A DNA stretch of 64,000 bases from assembly GCA_963702955.1 (NCBI GenBank), contig OY969774.1, forward strand, positions 372,001 through 436,000, in the 5' to 3' direction. The translations under genes and the position numbers were made by a program. This DNA comes from VRUE01 sp963702955 (GTDB lineage: Bacteria; Actinomycetota; Thermoleophilia; Solirubrobacterales; 70-9). Shown here piece by piece: positions 38,036 through 45,452 of this stretch; position 1 is the stretch's first letter; each line of letters opens with the position of its first letter. The notes beneath the pieces are model-generated. The model was not told where the DNA came from. It worked only from the letters and a program-made list of their open reading frames with translations, and made no database searches.

Positions 38036-39292
38036 ATGGTCAGGCTGGCGATCACGTCGCTAAGTTGCTTTGTCCTTGCACTGGTGGCACTCTCCCCCCT
38101 CGGCGGTACGGCTGACGCGGCCGTCTTCTGGGGGGACAACTCGGGGATCGGCCGCGTCAACCTCGATGGCTCTTATCCCGAGCCGGCCTTCATCGCGGGG
38201 GAAGTGCCCGCCCAAGGCGACGTATTGCATAATATATATCGAGCGTGTGGAGTGGCCGTGGACGGATCCCATATTTACTGGGCAGACAGCGGTGGAAATC
38301 GAATCGGGCGGGCTAATTTGGACGGCAGCGATTCCGACTTCAACTTCATCTCCGGCGCCGACCAGCCGTGTGGCGTGGCGGTAGATTCCTCCCACGTGTA
38401 TTGGGCGAATAGCGGGAGCGACTCGCTAGGCCGAGCCAACCTGGACGGTAGCGAGGTGAATCAGGAACTCATCGGTGGGATTCAGCCGTGTGGCGTGGCG
38501 GTGGAAGAACCGTTCGTATACTGGGCAAGCCCAGAGGAAGAAGCGGTTGGGCGGGCAGCTGCCAGCGGTCCCGCTTTTGTCCAGCGCAGCTTCGTCAGGG
38601 AAGCCTTCGGAGCGTGCGGGGTAGCGGTTGACGGATCGTATCTCTACTGGGGCACGTTCAGCAAGGACATCGGCCGGGTCAACCTCGACGGGAGCGAACC
38701 GGATCGCTCCTTCATCACCGGTCTGGACCGCCCGTGCGGAGTGGCCGTGAATAGCTCGCGAATCTTTTGGACTGAGGATGGGGCTGGATCCGAAGGCCGA
38801 GTGGGTGAGGCCAACCTGGAAGGCGGCGAAGTCAATGACCAGCTCGTCACCGGACTCGCCTTTCCGTGTGGGGTTGCGGTTGACTCGACGGCCTACGTAC
38901 CGCCGGTGGCTCCGAAGGTAAGCAGCTTCTCGATCCGACGGGTCAAGCACGATCGTCGCAGCCATACTGCATTCGTGGCCGTGAGCACCGGTGAAGAAGG
39001 AGTTCTCAGCGTCCGTTTAACTCGCGGTGCCCGTTGGCGATTGCAACCCGCGATCCCAAGCGGGCTGAATCTCGCGCCGGGCAAGTCGTGGCTGAGGATT
39101 TGGCCGGATGGGAGGCACGGTGCGGGGCGCAAGCTACTCCGACTGATCTCGCGGAGGGGGAAGGTCCGGATGCACCTCACGCTGACCTTCACTGCAAGCG
39201 GTGCGATTACCAGCAGGAAGCACAAAAGACTTTGGCTCGTTGGCGCGCGCGAAAAGCGGCGAGAACGGCATGCAAAGAACCGCGCATTCTGA
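38036..39292 (+). CDS. Secreted YWTD-type beta-propeller protein
   Basis: 418 residues with an export signal (FVLALVALSPLGGTADAA). About six repeats of the LDL-receptor YWTD kind follow: HIYWADSGGNRIGRANLDGS, HVYWANSGSDSLGRANLDGS, LYWGTFSKDIGRVNLDGSEP and degenerate ones, each opened by a CGVAVDSS phrase. A roughly 110-residue basic C-terminal domain (RVKHDRRSHTAFVAVSTGEE) may bind the wall. The repeats give a six-bladed propeller for protein or sugar contact outside the cell. ATG 38036 is chosen as it precedes the signal directly. Confidence 0.8.
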   Translation: MVRLAITSLSCFVLALVALSPLGGTADAAVFWGDNSGIGRVNLDGSYPEPAFIAGEVPAQGDVLHNIYRACGVAVDGSHIYWADSGGNRIGRANLDGSDSDFNFISGADQPCGVAVDSSHVYWANSGSDSLGRANLDGSEVNQELIGGIQPCGVAVEEPFVYWASPEEEAVGRAAASGPAFVQRSFVREAFGACGVAVDGSYLYWGTFSKDIGRVNLDGSEPDRSFITGLDRPCGVAVNSSRIFWTEDGAGSEGRVGEANLEGGEVNDQLVTGLAFPCGVAVDSTAYVPPVAPKVSSFSIRRVKHDRRSHTAFVAVSTGEEGVLSVRLTRGARWRLQPAIPSGLNLAPGKSWLRIWPDGRHGAGRKLLRLISRRGKVRMHLTLTFTASGAITSRKHKRLWLVGAREKRRERHAKNRAF

Positions 39293-39335
39293 GGCGGTCA
39301 AGGGGCTGCGAGTACGACCATCGCGCGGAGCAGCC

Positions 39336-39500
39336 CTAGGTGTAGATGCCAGCCACGTTGTTCCCGTTCAGCTCCCGCAGCCGAGCAATCGGCGGCCGGT
39401 GACCGAGGGCGCCGTGTCTTCGCTTGAAGTTGTAGCGCTCGACCCACCCCGAGAGGGCCGCGGCCCTCTCGGGTGAGCTGCCGTAGACGCGGCGTAGGCC
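39336..39500 (-). pseudogene. IS481-like transposase C-terminal remnant
   Basis: The frame reads GWVERYNFKRRHGALGHRPP, then IARLRELNGNNVAGIYT and stop. This is the end of a DDE integrase-core transposase (YN..R.H.ALG..PP pattern, N.V..Y ending), close to IS481/IS3 families. The catalytic Asp-Asp-Glu region is absent. It separates the propeller gene from a broken protease and indicates past transposition in the island. Confidence 0.7.
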
Positions 39501-39590
39501 CACTCGCCGAGCATCGTGCAGGTGCAAGAAGACGAGGTTGCGGCCTGCCTGATTTGGTTCTGCTATTGCATAAGCGCAACCCTTAAGGGC

Positions 39591-39932
39591 AGCGAGTCCT
39601 TCGTGCCAGGCACCACGCTATGCGTTTCTGGATCATTCTGGGGCTATAACTGCGGCGTAGCGACGCAACCCTTCGTAGAGTATCCCGAAGAAAGACCGCC
39701 TACATGGTTGTTCGAAACGACCGCGATCACTACCCACGGTGATAGTGGGGGCCCGGTGTGGGATCAAGCCACCGGGAAAGCGGTGGGCCTCATCGAGGGA
39801 GGATACGCCTACACTGGCCCGACTTGGTTCACGCCTCTTGAACCAGTTACTCTGCCGGATGGCACCACTCAACCCGGTCTGCGCGCGGAGCTCGACGCTC
39901 CGGGGGGCGGATCATTTAACATTGCCAGGTAG
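39591..39932 (+). pseudogene. S1-type serine protease C-terminal fragment, second copy
   Basis: The frame reads SESFVPGTTLCVSGSFWGYN, then PTWLFETTAITTHGDSGGPV with WDQATGKAVGLIEGG, the Ser block of a trypsin-like protease with its preceding disulphide region. His and Asp parts are missing. The upstream sequence in frame is the transposase remnant read antisense. It aligns with the fragment at 37099-37332, so at least two S1 genes were broken here. Confidence 0.7.
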
Positions 39933-39947
39933 CAAGGATGAGATGCG

Positions 39948-40973
39948 ATGATGCTTGTCACCATCCAGTGCATAGTTAGCCGAAATTCGAATTCTAACCG
40001 GGCGCTAATCGCCATGATGGCGCTGCTCACGCTGCTGGGTGCTGGGTTGCTTTCGTCTGCGCCGGCCAGTGCGGCCGAAGGCATCCGGATGCAAGCGCTG
40101 CTGAATGCCGACGGAAGCGGGTTCCTCGGCGTCAACACGCCCAGGGAACCGATGACCTGGGAGGCCTGCTCGCCCACGCTGTCGAACTGTACGCCCTTCG
40201 GATCGGGTGTGACACTCAATACTGCAGGCGCCAATCCTGACACCGTTTTCCGTGTCACGGGTGGCGACGGGTCTATTGGTCTCAGTCCGATCTGGCGCGG
40301 CAACGTGACATCCTTGACGCCACCGTCGGTTAGGGGGTCCGTCCGTGCCAACGAACTCGTCACGCCAAGGGCGGGCCAGTGGCTGGGCGGCTGGGAGGGT
40401 GAAGGTGACTTCTTGCAGCTCGCCGCTTGCCCCACCAGAAACGGAACCAACTGCACGACGCTCACCGATGACCACTACCGCGGCTCGTGCCCGGAAAGCT
40501 CAGCTGTCCTCGATCTCGCGTTCATCGGAGACTATCTGCGCGTCGCCGACCAGCGACGTGGCACAGGGCCGCACTACGTACTGAGGTACGCATCTCGGTC
40601 TCCATACGCGGCCAGAGGCGGGGTCTGGGAGGCGTCGCCGACAACTTCTACTGCCGTGGTGGGCCGGATCGCAGCAGTCAGTGGGCCACGTACGGAGAGA
40701 TGCGGCTTTCCGCCGTTGAACCAGGCGTCGATCTCGAAGCATGGCGTCGCCACAGTCCACTGCGGTCTTGGCTGTCGCGCCGTTCTGATCGCCAGCCGTG
40801 GGCGGAAGCGTGTGCGCGAGGCAAGAAGACTGCCGCGATGGCTAACTCACCAGCACCCGTCGACGCTGCGCCTGTCAAGCGGTGCCCTGGCGCAGCTCGG
40901 ACCAGGGCGAGCTCGGATAGTCGTCAATGTCGATGGCAGGCGGATCGCGCAGCGAACCATACGTCTCGGATAA
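39948..40973 (+). CDS. Secreted protein of unknown function
   Basis: 341 residues with an export signal (IAMMALLTLLGAGLLSSAPA then SAA) and several Cys residues in pairs (CSPTLSNC, CPTRNGTNC, CGLGCRAVLIAS). The middle reads like repeated beta-sandwich modules, AEGIRMQALLNADGSGFLGV to VFRVTGGDGSIGLSPIWRGN. I do not recognise the family. Its TAA stop overlaps the next start (TAATG), so it is co-translated with a membrane protein. An ATG one or several codons downstream is also possible. Confidence 0.65.
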   Translation: MMLVTIQCIVSRNSNSNRALIAMMALLTLLGAGLLSSAPASAAEGIRMQALLNADGSGFLGVNTPREPMTWEACSPTLSNCTPFGSGVTLNTAGANPDTVFRVTGGDGSIGLSPIWRGNVTSLTPPSVRGSVRANELVTPRAGQWLGGWEGEGDFLQLAACPTRNGTNCTTLTDDHYRGSCPESSAVLDLAFIGDYLRVADQRRGTGPHYVLRYASRSPYAARGGVWEASPTTSTAVVGRIAAVSGPRTERCGFPPLNQASISKHGVATVHCGLGCRAVLIASRGRKRVREARRLPRWLTHQHPSTLRLSSGALAQLGPGRARIVVNVDGRRIAQRTIRLG

Positions 40974-41494
40974 TGCGTGACCATCAACAGTGGCAGGTGA
41001 GCCTAGGCAGACTCAACAACGGCGAGAGGCTTTCGGGGGTTTCGGCGATCCTGCTCTTCATCTTCATGTTCTTCCACTGGTTTGGAGTCAAAGCTATCAA
41101 CACTTCCCACCTGCTCTTTGCCATTCAAAGCATCGAACCGGGAAAAAGCGCCTGGGAAGCGCTTGACTACATCCCGATCATTCTCCTGATCACGATCATC
41201 GCCACCCTCGCCGTGGCCGCGCTGCGTCTCACGAACGCAGTCCGGAGGACTCCTAATCCGCTCAACGCGCCGATCGCAATCCTCGGCCTAGTCTCTGCGC
41301 TGCTGATCCTCTATCGGATCGTTGACCCGCCCATCTTCAACGTCGAACCGACCATCACGATCGAAGGCGCGGTCCAATTCCCGATCTTCGTCGCTTTGGC
41401 GGCCGCCGCGGGGATTGCCTTTGGTGGCTGTCTGGCAATGCGGGAAGAAGGTTTCTCCCTCTCCAACCTACGCGTGCGCCGACATCGAGAATGA
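40973..41494 (+). CDS. Four-helix membrane protein of unknown function
   Basis: 173 residues with four hydrophobic segments: SGVSAILLFIFMFFHWFGVK, YIPIILLITIIATLAVAALR, APIAILGLVSALLILYRIV and FPIFVALAAAAGIAFGGCLA. Short charged loops and a basic C-terminus (LRVRRHRE) follow. The ATG overlaps the preceding stop by one base, so the two are co-expressed. It resembles small actinobacterial membrane proteins of no assigned function. Confidence 0.7.
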   Translation: MRDHQQWQVSLGRLNNGERLSGVSAILLFIFMFFHWFGVKAINTSHLLFAIQSIEPGKSAWEALDYIPIILLITIIATLAVAALRLTNAVRRTPNPLNAPIAILGLVSALLILYRIVDPPIFNVEPTITIEGAVQFPIFVALAAAAGIAFGGCLAMREEGFSLSNLRVRRHRE

Positions 41495-41846
41495 CCGAAG
41501 GGTGGTCGGCTGTCCCGTTCGTGGCCGTGCTCCTGCACGGCGATTGACCTAAATGCCGTCTACCGTGCCAGCGAAACCGGCTCGGCATCGACCCGCGCTA
41601 CGTGGTTCGGATTATGTCTGGCTGGGGGTACTCCACGAACTGTTCTCTACCGGGCGGCTCTCTCGCGGTGAGTCCATTCACGCCATTCCCGGCGCCGCTC
41701 GGCCTTTGCATTTGCCGGCAACTTCTGCGGCTTGCAAAGCAGGCAACCGCCGCGGCGATGCTTAGGGCGTCGGCGCTTGTGGTGGGCCATCGACGCAGCT
41801 TGCCAGAACTGGATAGGTGAAGATCGTTGGGGGGGGCAGTCTCAGC
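41495..41846. other. No gene seen
   Basis: About 350 bases between the membrane protein and the stop of the convergent ATPase gene. Open frames here are short and unlike known proteins. It is probably the edge of the island that begins behind tRNA-Glu. Confidence 0.5.
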
Positions 41847-43112
41847 TCAGCCCGGCGTCCATAGAGCTGAAACCGGCAACGCCCATAGGTCGGGGCCGAA
41901 GCGCAGCGTCTCGGAGCCCGTGTGAACCACGGCGCCCGCCCTGAACCGCTTGCCCAGCTTGCTCTGGAGGTGGCGAAGTGCGCTGAAGTCGCGTGAATGC
42001 GGGGTGGCGCCCAGCTTGACCTCGATGCCGCAGACCGACCCGTCGCCTCTCTCGAGCACGATGTCGACCTCACGACCTCCCGCGGTGCGGAGGTGATGGA
42101 TGCGGACGTTGGTCTCGGCCCACGCCGCCTGCTTCACCAGCTCCATCGCCACGAAGTTCTCGAACAGGGCTCCGGCAAGAGCCGTCTCATCTTCTTCGAA
42201 TCGAGCCTGGCCGTAGTCGAGCAGGTGACAAGCCAATCCCGTGTCGGGAATCCAAACCTTCGGTGCTTTGATCAGGCGCTGGCCGATGTTGCGGCTCCAT
42301 GCTCTCGCACGGATCAGCAGGAACAGCTGCTCGAGGAGGGTGAGATAGCGCTGCACCGTGGGGCGGCTCATGCCCGCATCGCGAGCGATCCCGGTGGGGG
42401 AGAGCAGCCCCGAGATGCGTGCGGCAGCGAGATGGAGGAGCGTGGGAAGCTCGTCGAGCTGCTGCGCGTTGCGGGTGAGATCCCGCACATCGCGCTCGAG
42501 CGTCATCGCGATGTACTCCTCGAACCAGCGCCCCCGTCTGCGCGGTTCCGCACGCGCGATGGCCTCCGGATACCCGCCGGCAGTGAGCGCCTCGGCGATT
42601 GCCGGGCGGCCGATCGAAGCATCCGCGAGCTGGGGTACCCGGCCGGCGAACAGGTCGTCGATGAAGGTCTCGCGCCGGCCGTGGAGCTCGCCTTGAGAGA
42701 GCGGCCAGAGAGGCACCCGCTCGGCCCTGCCCGCGAGGGACTCGGAGATGCGGTGGGTCGTCCAGACGTTCGCCGACCCGGTGAGGATGAACATTCCCGC
42801 TGGGCGCTTCCCACCGGCGCGTGCTCGGTTGACCCTGGCCTTGATCGCCGGTAGTAGAGCAGGCGCCTTTTGGAACTCGTCGATGCAGAGGGGAAGTGCG
42901 GAGCCCTCGACGAAGCCGCTCGGGTCCTCGTTCGCCGCTTCCCGAGGGCCGTCGTCGTCGAGGGTCACGCAGCGTGCGCTTCGCTCCTCCGCCACGAGAG
43001 ATGCCAGCGTGCTCTTCCCCGCCTGCCGAGGCCCGACGACGATCGCCACGGGAGTGTCGTCGAGGGCAGCGTCCAGTCCGACCTTGATATGCCTCGAGTA
43101 GAGTTCAGTCAT
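41847..43112 (-). CDS. AAA-type ATPase with DUF4143-type C-terminus
   Basis: A 421-residue ATPase. Walker A is VVGPRQAGKSTLASLVAEER near residue 28, Walker B is LPLCIDEFQKAPALLPAIKA, and sensor ILTGSANVWTTHRISESLAG follows. The C-terminal half has a winged-helix part (GLLSPTGIARDAGMSRPTVQ, then RYLTLLEQLFLLIRARAWSR) and a PD-(D/E)xK-like nuclease block, GGREVDIVLERGDGSVCGIE then VKLGAT. This is the ATPase/DUF4143 family, often on mobile DNA. Three 22-bp-phased repeats begin at its start codon and may be its operators. Confidence 0.88.
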   Translation of the reverse strand: MTELYSRHIKVGLDAALDDTPVAIVVGPRQAGKSTLASLVAEERSARCVTLDDDGPREAANEDPSGFVEGSALPLCIDEFQKAPALLPAIKARVNRARAGGKRPAGMFILTGSANVWTTHRISESLAGRAERVPLWPLSQGELHGRRETFIDDLFAGRVPQLADASIGRPAIAEALTAGGYPEAIARAEPRRRGRWFEEYIAMTLERDVRDLTRNAQQLDELPTLLHLAAARISGLLSPTGIARDAGMSRPTVQRYLTLLEQLFLLIRARAWSRNIGQRLIKAPKVWIPDTGLACHLLDYGQARFEEDETALAGALFENFVAMELVKQAAWAETNVRIHHLRTAGGREVDIVLERGDGSVCGIEVKLGATPHSRDFSALRHLQSKLGKRFRAGAVVHTGSETLRFGPDLWALPVSALWTPG

Positions 43113-43171
43113 CTGACAATCGTTCAGAGTCTATCTGACAATTGCTCAGATTTGCTCTGACAAGCGCTCGG
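43113..43171. repeat. Three direct repeats with 22-bp phasing upstream of the ATPase gene
   Basis: CTGACAATCGTTCAG (43113-43127), CTGACAATTGCTCAG (43135-43149) and CTGACAAGCGCTCGG (43157-43171) start exactly 22 bp apart. The first two are imperfect palindromes (CTGA...TCAG). They abut the ATPase start codon and run into the 3' end of the upstream gene. They look like operators on one face of the helix. Confidence 0.65.
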
Positions 43172-43610
43172 CGACTGCGTCGCGGCGGAAGTCGAAGATT
43201 CGCTCCAGGTCGCGGCGGACGAACAGCCGGTGTGCGATCGCGCCGAGGGGTCCCAGTGGGATCTCGTAGCGGACGCGGTCGTGGATGACGGTCGCGCCGT
43301 CGCCGTCCTCTTCGAACCTGTGGGTGTGCTCCCAGAGCGCGTAGGGGCCCTTGACCTGGGTGTCGACGAAGCCCGTCGGCGGATCCCAGGTCTCGATCCG
43401 GGTCCGCCAGCGGATAGGCACTCCGTGCAGCCTGAGCCTGTAGTCGAGCAGGGTTCCCGCCCGCATCTCCGGTGGCAGCGGCGGCGTCGCTTCGAAGTGG
43501 ACCCAGGGCGGGGTGAGCGGCTTCAGGTTGGAGGTGTCGCTGTAGAAGGCGAACGCCTGGGCGATCGGCACCTCGACCCTTTGGCTCCGTTCGAGGAGGT
43601 GCGTGGACAC
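43146..43610 (-). CDS. SRPBCC-fold ligand-binding protein
   Basis: The 154-residue protein begins HLLERSQRVEVPIAQAFAFY, then SDTSNLKPLTPPWVHFEATP, the first strand and helix of the START/SRPBCC fold, and has WEHTHRFEEDGDGATVIHDR before a long C-terminal helix ending in RRDLERIFDFRRDAVAERLSE. Members bind hydrophobic ligands or act as cyclases; no function is assigned. It is upstream of the ATPase gene on the same strand, and its last codons lie within the operator-like repeats. Confidence 0.78.
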   Translation of the reverse strand: MSTHLLERSQRVEVPIAQAFAFYSDTSNLKPLTPPWVHFEATPPLPPEMRAGTLLDYRLRLHGVPIRWRTRIETWDPPTGFVDTQVKGPYALWEHTHRFEEDGDGATVIHDRVRYEIPLGPLGAIAHRLFVRRDLERIFDFRRDAVAERLSEQI

Positions 43611-43673
43611 GGGTCTAGCTTCGCAGCCCGGCGCCGCGCGGCGCGCTCAAGCCGAGCCGAGTAGCTTAAGAAG

Positions 43674-44573
43674 ATCGCGGCAACGACCCTCATCGCCGGA
43701 GCGACGGGTTTCGTCGGCGCCCGGCTGGCCGTGTCGTTCGGGCGCTCGGAGCCGCCCGTCCGGTGCCTGGTCCGCGACCGGTCGAGAGCGCAGCGGCTCG
43801 AGGCCGCGGGCCTGGACCTCCACGTGGGCGACGTGACCGACGCAGACAGCCTTGCCGGCGCGGCTAGAGACGTCGACGTCGCCTACTACCTCGTCCACGC
43901 CATGGCCGGGGGCGGAGGGTTCGCCGAGCGGGAGCAGGTCGGCGCGCGCAACTTCGCCCGGCTCGCCAGGCGCGAAGGCGTCAAGCGAGTGATCTACCTA
44001 GGCGGGCTCGGAGACGAGAGCAAGTCGAAGCACCTGCGCAGCCGCCACGAAACCGCGCGCACCCTCGCCGCCGAGGGCCCGCCACTCACCTACTTCCGGG
44101 CGGCGATGGTGGTCGGCGCCGGCAGCGAGTCCTACCGGACGCTGCGCTACCTGGTCGGGCGATTGCCGGTGATGATCGCCCCCTCCTGGCTGCGAATCGC
44201 GACGCAGCCGATCGGAATCGACGCGACGATCGAATACCTGCGGCGTGCTCCCGAAGTTCCCGAGTCCGAGGGCCGCGAGGTTCAGATCGGCGGCCCCGAC
44301 GTCCTCTCCTACTCGGAAATGCTGGATCGGATGGCGGTGGCGTTGGGGAAGCGGCCGCGGCGAAAGCTCCCGGTTCCCTTCATCACCCCTTGGCTGTCGG
44401 CGCTTTGGCTGGGCCTGGTCACGCCGGTCAACACGAGGGTGGCGCGCCCCCTCGTCGAGGGCCTGACCACGGCGACCGTCGTCACCGACCCCTCGGGCGC
44501 CGAGCCGTTCGGGATCGCGCCGGAGTCTTTTGACGAAGCGCTTAGGCGCGCGTTCGCCGAGGAAGAGGGATGA
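43674..44573 (+). CDS. NAD(P)H-binding SDR-type protein (NmrA/YbjT-like), non-standard start
   Basis: About 299 residues with a Rossmann glycine motif LIAGATGFVGARLA, then VRCLVRDRSRAQRLEAAGLD, GDVTDADSL and YYLVHAMAGG. The C-terminal half carries IEYLRRAPEVPESEGREVQI and a DUF2867-like end. Between the upstream in-frame TAG and the glycine motif no ATG, GTG or TTG exists; ATC at 43674 is given as a placeholder, and GTG 43731 would cut off the glycine motif. Either a rare start is used or the gene lost its start. It probably acts as an oxidoreductase or sensor. Confidence 0.75.
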   Translation: MAATTLIAGATGFVGARLAVSFGRSEPPVRCLVRDRSRAQRLEAAGLDLHVGDVTDADSLAGAARDVDVAYYLVHAMAGGGGFAEREQVGARNFARLARREGVKRVIYLGGLGDESKSKHLRSRHETARTLAAEGPPLTYFRAAMVVGAGSESYRTLRYLVGRLPVMIAPSWLRIATQPIGIDATIEYLRRAPEVPESEGREVQIGGPDVLSYSEMLDRMAVALGKRPRRKLPVPFITPWLSALWLGLVTPVNTRVARPLVEGLTTATVVTDPSGAEPFGIAPESFDEALRRAFAEEEG

Positions 44574-44585
44574 CTCGACCTTCGC

Positions 44586-44990
44586 TCAGACGCGTTCCAG
44601 CACCACGACCGGGATCTCGCGCTCCGTGCTCTCCTGGTAGTCGTCGTAGGCGGGCCACTCGGAGGCCATCGTCTTCCACATCTCCGGCTTCTCCTCGTCG
44701 CTCGCGGTGCGGGCGCGGGCCTTGAAGCGGTCGCCCTTCACCTGCACCTCGACCTCGGGGTTCTCGGAGAGGTTCAGGTACCAGGCAGGCGGCGGGTCGG
44801 AGCCGCCTTTGGACGCGACGATCAGGTAGGCGTCGCCGTGCGGCGCGTAGATCAGCGGCGTGGTCCGCTGCTTGCCCGATTTGCGCCCCGTCGTCGTCAG
44901 CAGCAACGTCTGGGTTCCCTGCCACTCGTGGCCCTCCTCGCCGTCGGTGGCTCGGTAGCGCTCGACGTGCTGCTGACCGAAAAGCGGCAT
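44586..44990 (-). CDS. Deazaflavin (F420)-dependent nitroreductase-family protein
   Basis: A 134-residue protein with HEWQGTQTLLLTTTGRKSGK, then QRTTPLIYAPHGDAYLIVAS and KGGSDPPPAWYLNLSENPEV, the standard F420-binding split-barrel pattern of the Ddn family. These enzymes use reduced F420 to reduce quinones, nitro compounds or similar. It supports an actinobacterial host with F420. ATG 44990 fits the family N-terminus. It is convergent with the SDR-type gene. Confidence 0.9.
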   Translation of the reverse strand: MPLFGQQHVERYRATDGEEGHEWQGTQTLLLTTTGRKSGKQRTTPLIYAPHGDAYLIVASKGGSDPPPAWYLNLSENPEVEVQVKGDRFKARARTASDEEKPEMWKTMASEWPAYDDYQESTEREIPVVVLERV

Positions 44991-45000
44991 GGCCGAAATG

Positions 45001-45408
45001 CTAGCGGGGTCGCCGCGTCGGGCGACCGGCGCGGCCGCCTGCGGACCGGGGTGGAGGCTCGGGTAGCTGGAGACGGCTGCGCGCCTTGGCGACCGTCGAT
45101 ACCGAGGTGCGGCAGGCTCTGGCGATCGCTCCGTCGGTCTGGTCGGGCGTGCGCCTGACCTCGAACTCGATCAGGGCGGCGCGGCCGATCCGGGTGCGAG
45201 CTTCGAGAGGGCTGTCGCTCGGCGCCGACTCCACCGCCGCGCTCGCCGCCCGCTCGCGCCTACAGACCAGGCAGAACCGGCCTTCTGCCGAGCTTGCCCA
45301 GGTGCCGGGGAGCGGGATGGCCTCGCCGTCGATTCGAGCGGTGGACATGCCGCACTTGTCGCACGTCCACTTCCTGCGGTCGGCGCCGATGGCGGCGAAA
45401 GACGCGAT
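45001..45408 (-). CDS. Zinc-ribbon and HTH protein with a possible ATC start
   Basis: About 135 residues: ASFAAIGADRRKWTCDKCGM, a CxxC ribbon, a second pair in FCLVCRRE, and an HTH-like C-terminus (TPDQTDGAIARACRTSVSTV, then AKARSRLQLPEP). AAGGAG lies 6 nt before ATC 45408 with no ATG, GTG or TTG at that place; an internal ATG would lose the first CxxC. So either ATC starts translation, or the real start is elsewhere. It is likely a small DNA- or RNA-binding protein. Confidence 0.6.
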   Translation of the reverse strand: MASFAAIGADRRKWTCDKCGMSTARIDGEAIPLPGTWASSAEGRFCLVCRRERAASAAVESAPSDSPLEARTRIGRAALIEFEVRRTPDQTDGAIARACRTSVSTVAKARSRLQLPEPPPRSAGGRAGRPTRRPR

Positions 45409-45452
45409 GTTGCGCTCCTTTATGAGGGGATAACCACCGTAGCAGCCCGTCC

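Noticed and set aside
43113..43171. CRISPR array
   Set aside because: Only three repeats of 15 bp with 7-bp gaps; spacing and length do not fit CRISPR, and operator sites explain them better. No other CRISPR-like array was seen in the window.
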